From the NCBI RefSeq assembly GCF_010233585.1, contig NZ_CP045997.1, positions 7,674,654 through 7,738,653 on the forward strand: a stretch of DNA of 64,000 nt, given 5' to 3'. This DNA comes from Spirosoma endbachense (lineage in GTDB: Bacteria > Bacteroidota > Bacteroidia > Cytophagales > Spirosomataceae). The notes beneath the pieces are model-generated. The model searched no databases and was not told where the DNA came from. It saw only the letters and a program-made list of their open reading frames with translations. The position numbers and the translations under genes were made by a program. Positions 23,375 to 31,801 of this stretch are shown one piece after another. Each line of letters opens with the position of its first letter. Position 1 is the first letter of the stretch.

Positions 23375-23750
23375 CCTTACAAAGTTGATGGAATTGCAGG
23401 ACTTGGAAGCTCGCATCAAAACCCTGTCTGATGCAGCACTTGAAGCCCTAAACGGCTTGATCATCGGTATTCTGAATGCAGAGGATGATACCGACTTTAT
23501 TCTATTGGGCATTCGGAAGGTAATCTTCGAAATGATTGGTGAGGTCGACGTAGCCAAGCTGCCGCAGCTGCAAACGGTCATCTTACAGGAGATGGGCAAT
23601 CGGAAGGAATTGACCAGTTCCCAGGCGTTTATCTACGTTAAAGCCTTTGGTAGTTGGGACTTTGTTAAAATCTCAGATGAACCAGAGTTAACCCGGCTCA
23701 TCAATTTGTTTTCGAAGATCTTACGACGCCTGAAGGAAAAGCAATCATGA
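23367..23750 (+). CDS. Hypothetical phage protein
   Basis: A 127-residue helical, acidic protein (MELQDLEARIKTLSDAALEALNGLI) with no recognised family. It overlaps the previous gene by 8 bases and the next by 4, consistent with a compact operon. Confidence 0.6.
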   Translation: MNNLTKLMELQDLEARIKTLSDAALEALNGLIIGILNAEDDTDFILLGIRKVIFEMIGEVDVAKLPQLQTVILQEMGNRKELTSSQAFIYVKAFGSWDFVKISDEPELTRLINLFSKILRRLKEKQS

Positions 23751-23965
23751 AGATCACCTACTATTACAAGGATACGAAGATGACAGTCGACCAGGATGGC
23801 GATTACAATAATGCTGAACTGGGCGAGTTGATTCGCCGAATGAATGAGGAGCCAGAAACAATCATCGTGGTTTACAACGACAATCACAATAACGTCTATG
23901 AAGGGCCATTAAGCGGTATGCTGAACTGGGCAAAGAGGAGACTATTTGGCTTAAACGAAAACTAA
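23747..23965 (+). CDS. Hypothetical phage protein
   Basis: A 72-residue acidic protein with a beta-hairpin-like start (MKITYYYKDTKMTVDQDGDY). It is coupled to the preceding gene by a 4-base overlap. Unknown family. Confidence 0.55.
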   Translation: MKITYYYKDTKMTVDQDGDYNNAELGELIRRMNEEPETIIVVYNDNHNNVYEGPLSGMLNWAKRRLFGLNEN

Positions 23966-23979
23966 CCTACCGTAACAAT

Positions 23980-24285
23980 ATGAGTCATACCACCGACCCA
24001 ACTGATCCGCGACTAGGTCGTGGCGTTGATCAGGAGCCAACCGCACAGCATGATGTGTATTTGGTCTTATCCGAAGAAGAGCGGGCACAGGGTTTTGTTC
24101 GACCTGTGCGACGAACCTATGTACACAGTAAATGTGGAGTCGCTACGACTATGAGCCAAGCTATTGCCGAAACATACGCTCGCAATCCTAAATTCTACGG
24201 CGCTACTTACTGCTGCGGCTGTATCAAGCATCTCCCCGTTGGTGAGTTCGTTTGGGATGGAACCGATCAACTAGTAGGCTCATGA
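23980..24285 (+). CDS. Zinc-knuckle-like conserved phage protein
   Basis: The 101-residue protein contains VHSKCGVATTMSQAIAETYARNPKFYGATYCCGCIKHLPVGEFVWDG, with Cys/His residues spaced like a zinc-binding motif. Similar short proteins are common in phages of several phyla, to my recollection. An ACCGTAAC octamer lies 3 bases before the start. The stop overlaps the start of the next gene by 4 bases. The function is unknown. Confidence 0.68.
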   Translation: MSHTTDPTDPRLGRGVDQEPTAQHDVYLVLSEEERAQGFVRPVRRTYVHSKCGVATTMSQAIAETYARNPKFYGATYCCGCIKHLPVGEFVWDGTDQLVGS

Positions 24286-24485
24286 AAGCAGGGATCGTTG
24301 CTGATGATTATAAAGTGCCTCTCTTTCGGGCTGAGCTTGAAAAGGCCGGTTTTACGTTTGAAGTAACACACTATTCGAAACTACAGCAATTGTCACTCAT
24401 CAAAGTAGAGACAACCGAACGCCGACTCAAGGAGATTGAACTGATTACCAAGCGTGTTGAGATCAACGCCAAACGTTCTAACTAA
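24282..24485 (+). CDS. Small hypothetical phage protein
   Basis: A 67-residue protein starting at 24282 (ATGA overlap with the previous stop), MKAGIVADDYKVPLFRAELEKAGFTFEV. A basic helical C-terminus follows. Unknown family. Confidence 0.55.
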   Translation: MKAGIVADDYKVPLFRAELEKAGFTFEVTHYSKLQQLSLIKVETTERRLKEIELITKRVEINAKRSN

Positions 24486-24492
24486 CCGTAAC

Positions 24493-24771
24493 ATGTCTAA
24501 CCCCCTCCCAATGCCCAAAGAGGTGCCGCTGCTGCATGATCTAGTCAACGACTATCTGCGCTATAAAACGAACGGGTTTCCTGAAACAGCCAATCGTGTG
24601 CTGGCTCTACTCAAGCAGACTATTGATGATATCATTGAGCACCCTGAGAACTTCATCGTCATGCCGTTGTCTATCGAAATTAAAGCAGAGGTTTCAGGTA
24701 GCGAACTTAAGAGTCGTATTATAGATGGTATGCCTGAACGAGTAAGAGTTGATACCAGTAGAGCCGAATAG
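24493..24771 (+). CDS. Hypothetical phage protein
   Basis: A 92-residue protein starting directly after an ACCGTAAC octamer (24485-24492). It is helical with a hydrophobic centre (VLALLKQTIDDIIEHPENFIVM). Unknown family. The start at 24493 is chosen over 24454, which overlaps the previous gene. Confidence 0.55.
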   Translation: MSNPLPMPKEVPLLHDLVNDYLRYKTNGFPETANRVLALLKQTIDDIIEHPENFIVMPLSIEIKAEVSGSELKSRIIDGMPERVRVDTSRAE

Positions 24772-24810
24772 CCATGACGATCGAAGCTCACTATAAACCA
24801 TTAGCCACTC

Positions 24811-25014
24811 ATGATTAGTATTCATTATAAAGGTATTGCCCTTACAGTACCATCGCCCTCGCAGCCTAGCACGAATGGCATTCTTTCAATGGTCAAGTGC
24901 TTACTCGATATAGTTGATGAGCGAACGAAGAATAGTAAGGTTGATCCTGACGAAGGAATAGTGCAGCCAGAAGGCCAGAAGCAGGACGAAACCAAGAAGG
25001 GGGAGGGGCACTAA
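24811..25014 (+). CDS. Small hypothetical phage protein
   Basis: A 67-residue protein with a charged, low-complexity C-terminus (EGQKQDETKKGEGH). There is little evidence beyond position and strand. The 174 bases after it (25015-25188) hold no gene. Confidence 0.45.
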   Translation: MISIHYKGIALTVPSPSQPSTNGILSMVKCLLDIVDERTKNSKVDPDEGIVQPEGQKQDETKKGEGH

Positions 25015-25188
25015 AAATGTTAAAAATTTCATGTGTCTTGCGACCGCTGCTTACCCCGAAAAAAGCGCGCGTCATAATTCACAGTTTTTTGGGCTTGTGG
25101 TCCGTCAGTTAAGTGGCTGATTTTTATAGTGAGTAACCCACCGTATCAACTTGAAAATAATTGCCATTAATTCACCGTAACAACTCGT

Positions 25189-25800
25189 ATGAATACTGTC
25201 AAAACTGGAACCATTGATGATCTGATTCCGGATCAGAAAAATGCCAATAAGGGCCGGGAGTTCGGCCAGCACCTTCTGGAAAAATCACTTCGTGAACTCG
25301 GTACCGGTCGCTCCATTCTGACCGATAAGCATGGCAATGTGATAGCGGGCAATAAGACTCTCGAAACAGCAGCAGCCATCGGCCTGAATGACGTGATCAT
25401 TGTTCCCTCGGACGGTACCAAACTGATCGTCGTGCAACGGACTGATCTGGACATCGACAGCAAGCAGGGCCGGGAGCTGGCGATCGCCGACAATAAAGTC
25501 AGCCAGGCCAATCTGGAGTTTGACGAGAATGTGCTGCAAGAATTGGGCGATGAGTACAGTATCGATCTGGATGCCTGGGGTTTCTCCAGCTTCGACGATG
25601 AGGAAGAACAAGCCGAAAAAGAAGAGAAGGCCCCCAAGGAAGATGATAAAATCACCTTTCAGCTGAGCACCTTCCAACAAGCTGAACTCAAGAAAGCGCT
25701 GGCCACTGCCAAATTGGAAGCTGAACTCGATTCAGTCAAGGAAACCGATGGTGAAGCCCTGATGGTCCTGGTCAAGGAATTTCTCAAACGTCGTAGCTAA
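25189..25800 (+). CDS. ParB-like nuclease domain protein beside the terminase
   Basis: The 203-residue protein has an N-terminal ParB/Srx fold (about 5-95): IDDLIPDQKNANKGREFGQHLLEKSLRELG, then HGNVIAGNKTLETAAAIG, in the place of the GxxRxxA box, and IAIADN-like ELAIADNKVSQ. The acidic C-terminal part (residues 135-155) and helical tail are variable. Such proteins often sit just before phage small terminase genes and may help DNA processing. The stop codon adjoins the start of the small terminase gene (1-base overlap). An ACCGTAAC octamer lies 7 bases before its start. Confidence 0.8.
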   Translation: MNTVKTGTIDDLIPDQKNANKGREFGQHLLEKSLRELGTGRSILTDKHGNVIAGNKTLETAAAIGLNDVIIVPSDGTKLIVVQRTDLDIDSKQGRELAIADNKVSQANLEFDENVLQELGDEYSIDLDAWGFSSFDDEEEQAEKEEKAPKEDDKITFQLSTFQQAELKKALATAKLEAELDSVKETDGEALMVLVKEFLKRRS

Positions 25801-26288
25801 TGCCTCCCGGACGACCTGCCAAACCTACGGCCGTCAAAGTGCTGGAAGGTACTTATCGACCTGACCGGGCGCTTTCCAACGAAGTGCAGCCCGATTTGCT
25901 TGCCCAAATTCCGGAACCGCCCGAAGGCCTGGGCGAATGGGGTGTTCGGGAGTGGCATGTCGTCTGCCGGTGGCTTCATGATACTGGCAATCTGGCTGCC
26001 ACGGATTTATCGTTAATCGCTGCTTACTGCAACGAAGTATCGAACTATTGGGAGTATGATGCACAGGTAAAATCAAAAGGTGCGGTGGTGGCCATCAAAA
26101 ACAAAGACGGCCTGGTTGTTCGAGTGCAGAAGAATCCATTTACAGCCTTGCGCAAAGATTCGCTCGATGCAGCCCTAAAGCTGGCCACCCAGTTCGGTTT
26201 TACCCCGTCGGCTCGGACACGTCTGACCATGGGAGCAATTCCTGATAAGCCTAAGTCTAAGATGGCCCAACTGATGAATCGTAAATAA
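25800..26288 (+). CDS. terS: Phage terminase small subunit (P27 family)
   Basis: The 162-residue protein begins PPGRPAKPTAVKVLEGTYRPDRALSNEVQP, the standard P27-family opening, followed by EWHVVCRWLHDTGNLAATDLSLIAAYC and a C-terminal helix pair ALRKDSLDAALKLATQFGFTPSARTRL. The small subunit recognises the packaging site on phage DNA and activates the large subunit. It directly precedes the large terminase. Confidence 0.88.
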   Translation: MPPGRPAKPTAVKVLEGTYRPDRALSNEVQPDLLAQIPEPPEGLGEWGVREWHVVCRWLHDTGNLAATDLSLIAAYCNEVSNYWEYDAQVKSKGAVVAIKNKDGLVVRVQKNPFTALRKDSLDAALKLATQFGFTPSARTRLTMGAIPDKPKSKMAQLMNRK

Positions 26289-26309
26289 GCATAATTTCCT
26301 ACCGTAACA

Positions 26310-28064
26310 ATGGAGTATAATGCGATTGCCTGGCAGTACGAAGAAGATATTCTATCGGGCCGGTTGACTGCGGGTCGTTTGCTGAAGCTGGCCATCAAAC
26401 GGCAGCGTGACGATCTGGCTAATGGACACAAGCGAGGTATTTATTTCGATCATGACGCAGGCCAGCGCATGCTCGACTTTACCGACTGCGTCAACATTGG
26501 CCCCGAAAAACCACTACACCTCTTTCCGTTTCAGGTCTGGGAACTCTACGTTTTCTATGGCTGGAAGCGGGAAAACGGTTTACGTCGGTTTCGCCGGAAG
26601 TATAAGAGTTGTGCACGAGGATCGGGCAAAACGCCAATCGAATCCCTACAAATTCTCTATCACCTGACGGTTGAAGGGCTGACCAATGCAGAAGCCTACG
26701 TATCAGCGACGAAAGAAGCACAGGCAAAAATCGCCTTTGACGATGCCGTGCTGATGCTCAACTCGTCGCCTGATCTACAGGATTACCTTAGCTCGTCCGC
26801 TGAGCGCATTTTTAACCCGACTAGCAACGCCAAATTTGGCTTTCTGACTTCGAATCCGAAAACAGCCGACGGTACCCGGCCGAGTTACGCCGTCATCGAC
26901 GAGTATCACGAGTTTGAAGACGATAAAATGCTCAACAAACTTACCTCGGGTCTGATCAAGAAGGATGAGCCGATCATGAGCATTGTAACGACGCGGGGCA
27001 GCCATAAGGAATGGCCCTGTTTTCAGGCTGAATTTAAGGTGTACATCCCCATTCTGGAGGCCTCGGTGCACAACGACTCGTTCTTTGTGGTGATTTACTC
27101 CCAGGATTCGGAAGATGAGATTGAAAAACCAGAAACCTGGATCAAATCGAACCCGATGCTCTGTAAAGGGGGCATTATCAAGCTGGAAACCCTCGTCGAA
27201 GAACGCGATGCGCAATATCTGAAGGGGGAAGAGGGTATTGTCAGCTTCAAAACACTGAATTTAAATTGGTGGTGCGATGCCCCCCAGGTGTTTATTCCTG
27301 ATTCCATCTGGATCAAGTCCGGCAGCACGTTTGACCCGGCTATACTGGAGGGTCGGCAGGCCTGGGCAGGTCTGGATATGGGAGCCACCAACGATTTCTG
27401 TGCTTATTCGCTGTATTTCCCGCCAGTTGACTGGGCCCAGTACGATGAGGAGCTGACTGAAGAGCAGAAAGAAAAGCTGCTCTATATGCGGTCCCCTCTG
27501 AAAGTACCAGGCATTCACTACATGCTCTGGTGGTTCTGGATCCCCGACTTCAAATTTGACAAACGCATCGCTGATGGGCTTCACAATTTGCGCGACTGGC
27601 AGAAAGCGGGGCACATCACCGTTCTCGATGGCAACGTGATCGATCCGCGACAGATTGAGGAAACGGTTTTACCGTTAAAGCCGCTCTATGACATTCAGGG
27701 CATGGCCTACGACCGCTATAACGCGACCTCGACAGCCTTGACCATCCAGGAAAAAGGAGGTGTGCCGGCGCTGGAATTTCCCCAGACGATGCCCATGTTC
27801 GCCGAGCCTACCAAGGCTTTTCGGGACCTGGTGTTGCAGGAGCGCTTCAATCACGGCATGAACCCCATTGCCCAGTGGATGATGCGTAATGCCATCCCGA
27901 TCGCTGACACTAACGGCAACATCAAAATCACCAAAGATCCCAAGCGAGCTCCTGATAAAGTGGATGGTATTGTTTCGGGCATCATGGCCAAAGCCGCCTG
28001 GATGATGGATCGCAATGAGCAAACCAGCAATATCTATGATACGCGCGGCTTTCTAGAACTCTAA
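26310..28064 (+). CDS. terL: Phage terminase large subunit
   Basis: This 584-residue DNA-packaging motor has an N-terminal ATPase and a C-terminal nuclease. The Walker A motif is CARGSGKT near residues 101-108, and the Walker B is YAVIDEYHEF with Asp197-Glu198. The nuclease begins around residue 350 with WAGLDMGATND (first metal Asp) and includes VDGIVSGIMAKAAW near the end. It translocates DNA into the prohead and cuts the concatemer. An ACCGTAAC octamer ends one base before the start codon. Downstream genes are spaced to the portal. Confidence 0.95.
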   Translation: MEYNAIAWQYEEDILSGRLTAGRLLKLAIKRQRDDLANGHKRGIYFDHDAGQRMLDFTDCVNIGPEKPLHLFPFQVWELYVFYGWKRENGLRRFRRKYKSCARGSGKTPIESLQILYHLTVEGLTNAEAYVSATKEAQAKIAFDDAVLMLNSSPDLQDYLSSSAERIFNPTSNAKFGFLTSNPKTADGTRPSYAVIDEYHEFEDDKMLNKLTSGLIKKDEPIMSIVTTRGSHKEWPCFQAEFKVYIPILEASVHNDSFFVVIYSQDSEDEIEKPETWIKSNPMLCKGGIIKLETLVEERDAQYLKGEEGIVSFKTLNLNWWCDAPQVFIPDSIWIKSGSTFDPAILEGRQAWAGLDMGATNDFCAYSLYFPPVDWAQYDEELTEEQKEKLLYMRSPLKVPGIHYMLWWFWIPDFKFDKRIADGLHNLRDWQKAGHITVLDGNVIDPRQIEETVLPLKPLYDIQGMAYDRYNATSTALTIQEKGGVPALEFPQTMPMFAEPTKAFRDLVLQERFNHGMNPIAQWMMRNAIPIADTNGNIKITKDPKRAPDKVDGIVSGIMAKAAWMMDRNEQTSNIYDTRGFLEL

Positions 28065-28079
28065 CCCACTCATCAACCG

Positions 28080-28268
28080 ATGCCACTCTTACCTACCCTT
28101 GAACAACAGTTTTTGACCCAGTTTTACGAGCCTGCAATGAAAAATCGTCAGCTGCGAACCATCAACGAACGGTTTGATTGGGCCAAAGAGCACTATGAGC
28201 AGCAGCATCGGCACCAACTGCCCTTTTCACTGGCCACGTTTAAGCGGGTGTTTTACAGCGTACGGTAG
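28080..28268 (+). CDS. Small hypothetical phage protein
   Basis: A 62-residue, His-rich, helical protein (EQQHRHQLPFSLATFKRVFYSVR) between the terminase and portal modules. Unknown family. Confidence 0.5.
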   Translation: MPLLPTLEQQFLTQFYEPAMKNRQLRTINERFDWAKEHYEQQHRHQLPFSLATFKRVFYSVR

Positions 28269-28297
28269 TCGAAAATTTACAGTAAAAAACAAAATAG

Positions 28298-28588
28298 ATG
28301 GAAACCGTAGACTCAATTCTTGATCACGAACGCATTAAGAGAATTATTGCCATTGGCAATTTTGGTGGCATCGTTAGTGAGGATAAATACTATGTACATT
28401 ACGACTTTGGGAACGTCAAAATATCCCTGCGACCTGAGCGCTTAGGGTTAGAGTTTTGGGTAACGACAAACGTCGCATGGGTTCCCGTTACTATGCCGCT
28501 GCCCGAAACGATGAATGCGTATGTTTCCAAAACCATGCGGTGGATATTCGGCAAGCTCTTGTCTGAGTATTTGCAACAGGCATCCTAA
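28298..28588 (+). CDS. Hypothetical phage protein
   Basis: A 96-residue protein, beta-rich in the middle (DKYYVHYDFGNVKISLRPERLGLEFWV) and helical at the end. No recognised family. It is followed by a repeat-rich intergenic stretch. Confidence 0.55.
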   Translation: METVDSILDHERIKRIIAIGNFGGIVSEDKYYVHYDFGNVKISLRPERLGLEFWVTTNVAWVPVTMPLPETMNAYVSKTMRWIFGKLLSEYLQQAS

Positions 28589-28602
28589 TTAAATATTTAC
28601 AC

Positions 28603-28649
28603 ATTTTCGTCTCATTTTGCGCTGATTTTCGTCTCATTTTGCGACGAAA
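28603..28649. repeat. Tandem 19-base direct repeat and hairpin
   Basis: ATTTTCGTCTCATTTTGCG occurs at 28603-28621 and 28625-28643 (22-base period). The second copy also forms a hairpin TTTCGTC/GACGAAA (28627-28633 with 28643-28649). Position before the next rightward gene suggests an operator or replication-type iteron. Confidence 0.7.
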
Positions 28650-28717
28650 TCGCCAAACAAGTCGGCTACTTTTACATCACTGCCCAAAAAGCAGACCGTA
28701 ACCGTAACTGTACTTGA

Positions 28718-29056
28718 ATGTTTCTTTCTGAACTCGCCCGACTCAAGCCAGGTGAATTGGTGTGCTTATATTGCTGCACCTCATCGGCCAATATCTTCTA
28801 CAAAGGCCCAGCAGAAGCCGATCGCAAACGCTATACGCCAACAGGCCCTGAACTCTCCTCCATTACCTATCAGTTGGAAGGCCGTTTTATTGGTCTGGAA
28901 ACTGAGAATATTGACTATCTGGTGCTGGAGAGTCAGGGAGAAGCGGCCATTATTGGCCTTAAGCGGGGCCGTTTGTGCGTCATTGGCACCGAAACACGGC
29001 TCAAAACACAGCATATTCCGATTTCGGCTATCGTAACCGTTCGTCGCCATGGGTGA
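28718..29056 (+). CDS. Hypothetical phage protein
   Basis: A 112-residue beta-rich protein (NIDYLVLESQGEAAIIGLKRG) preceded by two overlapping ACCGTAAC octamers (28695-28708). It overlaps the next gene by 8 bases. The family is unknown. Confidence 0.6.
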   Translation: MFLSELARLKPGELVCLYCCTSSANIFYKGPAEADRKRYTPTGPELSSITYQLEGRFIGLETENIDYLVLESQGEAAIIGLKRGRLCVIGTETRLKTQHIPISAIVTVRRHG

Positions 29057-29333
29057 GCTCCCGACGCTTCCTTTGGACGAGCCAACCCGCAAAACGCTGG
29101 CTTTTTGCCTGCTTTTTCAGACCAGGCGCGGCTTTTTCCGGGTCTATGAGCAGCAACTGGCACTCATCTGGGGCTCTTCACGCAAAAAACGAGGCCTCAA
29201 ATCGAAAGCCTATGAGCAGACAGAAGTCCTCTATGAGCAGTTTTTCCAGCGCGGTCGCTGCTTTCCCGATCGGGAAAATTTCTTCGATGCCTACAGCAAA
29301 CGGGCTGGCGAAAAGGTAGTGAAAGTGAGATAA
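29049..29333 (+). CDS. Hypothetical phage protein
   Basis: A 94-residue basic protein (RTLAFCLLFQTRRGFFRVYEQQ-like start, SSRKKRGLKSKAYEQ) with a Cys or two. It may bind nucleic acid. No recognised family. The 82 bases to the portal gene contain no other gene. Confidence 0.55.
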   Translation: MGELPTLPLDEPTRKTLAFCLLFQTRRGFFRVYEQQLALIWGSSRKKRGLKSKAYEQTEVLYEQFFQRGRCFPDRENFFDAYSKRAGEKVVKVR

Positions 29334-29415
29334 CCCGCCGAGTAGCTATGTATCTCGCTGTCGGCCGCCCCCATATTCGTACCTCTTCATTTGTTTTTCC
29401 GGAGATTCTGGGTAG

Positions 29416-30810
29416 ATGGCGGGTTTCGCAACACGGGCTTGGAATTTATTAACAGGGGCAGCTACAGCTGATAGCGCCCCTATGCCCGTTGCGTATAGTG
29501 GCGAGCGTTCAGCCGAATTGCCCGCCGAGGTCCGTTCGCTCGAAAATCCAGCGGTACCGCTCTCGCAGATGAGTTCCTGGGATGATTTAACAGGGCATGT
29601 ATCAGGCGGCTCCCATGCGGGTGTCGTTGTGACTCCCGATTCAGCCTGGCGTGTATCGGCGGTTTACGCCTGTATCAATACCATCGCTTCCACCATTGCC
29701 ACGATTCCCATTGGCGTCTTTAAGGAGACGAAGTTGGGACGTGATCTTGACCCCAAGGATCCTTTACAGCTTCTGTATGAATATGGCCCGGATGATTTTT
29801 TAAACTGGTCTGATTTCATGTATGTGCTGGTGGCTGCGGCTTTATCGCGCGGCAACGCCTATGCCTTGATTGAGCGGGATACGTACATGAAACCCCTGAG
29901 TATTCGGTTTCTGGAACCCGGCGAGTGTCAGCCGATCTATGTCAACATGGGTCGCCAGCGCTACCTCTACTACAATGTATTTGGTGAGATCGTCGATAAA
30001 CGCGATATCATTCACATTCGCTGTCTGGGTACCAACGGCATCGAAGGCAAAAGCCCCATTGAGTTGTTTGCCAATGGCATTGGACTCTCGCTGGCGGCCG
30101 AAGAGTTCGGTGGGCGTTTCTTTGGACAGGGCGCTGGTGGCATGGGTGTGCTGGAAACGGGTAAAGTATTTAAAGAGCAGGCGACCGTCGACCGGCTTCG
30201 CAAGCAGTTTGCCGAGCGTCAGACCGGTCTCCAAAATGCGCATAAGCCCTTGATTCTGGAAGATGGCATGACCTATAAACAGGTCACCATCCCGCCTAAC
30301 CATGCGCAGTTCATCGAGACCCGAAACTTTCAGGTCGAAGACATTGCCCGGATGTACAACGTGCCTCAGCACAAGATTGGCAAGCTGGACCGCTCGACGA
30401 ATAATAACATCGAGCACCAGAGCAAAGAATTTATTACGGGCACCATCTTACCCTGGACCGTTCGGATTGGTCAGGAGTTTAAACGCAAATTGATTGCTGA
30501 AGCCGAAAAGCCATCCAAAGAGGTGGTCTGGGATTATGACTTCCTGCTACGGGGTGATTCGGTAGCGCAGGCAGCCCAGACGCAGGCTCTGTTCAATACG
30601 GGCTCCATTACCCAGAACGAGATTCGTCGACGCAACAACCTCAACCGGTTGGCGGGTCTGGATGATACGTTCGTGCAAATGAACATGCAGCGGGTCTTGC
30701 CGGGCTCCCACATGGGTGCGCCCGATCCGTCCTCAACTACTGAAACTACACCGTCGGCCGCGGACAAAACCAAGCCAGCTGCCGACACTAAACCATCTGC
30801 TGACGCATGA
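29416..30810 (+). CDS. HK97-type phage portal protein
   Basis: The 464-residue protein matches HK97 family portals: VSAVYACINTIASTIATIPIGVFKE, SDFMYVLVAAALSRGNAYALIERD, RDIIHIRCLG and IEHQSKEFITGTILPWTVRIGQEF. The portal dodecamer forms the vertex through which DNA enters the capsid and to which connectors bind. A Pro/Thr/Ala-rich C-terminal tail follows. It overlaps the prohead protease gene by 4 bases. Confidence 0.93.
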   Translation: MAGFATRAWNLLTGAATADSAPMPVAYSGERSAELPAEVRSLENPAVPLSQMSSWDDLTGHVSGGSHAGVVVTPDSAWRVSAVYACINTIASTIATIPIGVFKETKLGRDLDPKDPLQLLYEYGPDDFLNWSDFMYVLVAAALSRGNAYALIERDTYMKPLSIRFLEPGECQPIYVNMGRQRYLYYNVFGEIVDKRDIIHIRCLGTNGIEGKSPIELFANGIGLSLAAEEFGGRFFGQGAGGMGVLETGKVFKEQATVDRLRKQFAERQTGLQNAHKPLILEDGMTYKQVTIPPNHAQFIETRNFQVEDIARMYNVPQHKIGKLDRSTNNNIEHQSKEFITGTILPWTVRIGQEFKRKLIAEAEKPSKEVVWDYDFLLRGDSVAQAAQTQALFNTGSITQNEIRRRNNLNRLAGLDDTFVQMNMQRVLPGSHMGAPDPSSTTETTPSAADKTKPAADTKPSADA

Positions 30811-31799
30811 GCGAACAAGTAGCCACCGTCGAAGAACGGCTCTATAAAACCATTGTCACCGTCGAGGAACGGGCTGCTGCCGAGGGTGGTGGTAAATTCT
30901 TTATCGGTACCGGCATTGTGTTTAATCAGCCTTCCCGTCCGCTCTATGATCAGAAGCGGGGGATGTTTCAGGAAATTATTGAGCCGGGTGCCATTGATGC
31001 CGATACCGATCTGTCGGAAGTACTGGCCGTGTTCAATCACGACGAAAACCGGCTTCTGGGAGCTAATTACTCGGGTACGCTCACCTTCAAAACGACTGAG
31101 AAGGGCGTCGAGGTGCGTATTCTCAAGCCTGAAAATACGGTCGGCAATGACTGTGAAGTATGGGTCAACCGGGGCGATATCCGGGGCATGTCATTTAAGT
31201 TTTTTGTGGCCAAAGACCGCTGGGAAACCAAAGACAATGTCCTCTATCGGTACGTCGAGAAGATCTCCAAACTCATGGATCTGTCACTCGTCACTCGTGC
31301 CGCCTATCTACAAACGACGATCAATGTGGCCGCCACAACGCGGTCCTATACCGATGCTATGGATCAGCAGGCTGCCACTCGGGGGATGTATTTCCGCGAA
31401 AAACGGCAACTCAGTGAAAACGACCAGGCTTTTCTAACCGGCCTGGTGGCTCAGATGCAAACGCAGGTCGATTTCATTTCCACGGCCGTCTCGAAGCTGA
31501 CCGATAGCAATGTCAAGCGCCTGGCAGCGGGTCGGTTAAGCGATTTGATCTACCAGCAGAGCTGGATCGAAGAAACGATCGCCGAACTAACCGAAGCCAC
31601 GCTGGAAACGGCCGGTACTGAGACCGAGGAAGGCCGCAGTACTTCAGAAACCGGTGAAACGGCGATAGAAAAAACTATAACTGAAAATCCCGAGACGCGC
31701 TCCGTTGAGTCGTCCGAAGAAATCCATTCCGGGGAATCACAAGGGCACCCCCTGGAGTGGTATATAGCCAAAAATAATGCCCATCGTAACTCTTTATAA
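30807..31799 (+). CDS. HK97-type prohead protease
   Basis: The protease domain (about 25-190) shows the HK97/U9-type residues: AVFNHDENRLLG with His78 and RGDIRGMSFKF with Ser129. It would cleave the scaffold/delta region of the capsid protein during maturation. The C-terminal 120 residues are acidic and repetitive in Glu/Thr and may be scaffold-like. At 330 residues it is longer than the usual 200, so a protease-scaffold fusion is plausible. Confidence 0.88.
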   Translation: MSEQVATVEERLYKTIVTVEERAAAEGGGKFFIGTGIVFNQPSRPLYDQKRGMFQEIIEPGAIDADTDLSEVLAVFNHDENRLLGANYSGTLTFKTTEKGVEVRILKPENTVGNDCEVWVNRGDIRGMSFKFFVAKDRWETKDNVLYRYVEKISKLMDLSLVTRAAYLQTTINVAATTRSYTDAMDQQAATRGMYFREKRQLSENDQAFLTGLVAQMQTQVDFISTAVSKLTDSNVKRLAAGRLSDLIYQQSWIEETIAELTEATLETAGTETEEGRSTSETGETAIEKTITENPETRSVESSEEIHSGESQGHPLEWYIAKNNAHRNSL

Positions 31800-31801
31800 C
31801 T

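Noticed and set aside
25233..25680. Minus-strand frames of 131-140 codons over the ParB-like gene
   Set aside because: Ser-rich shadow frames of a conserved phage gene.
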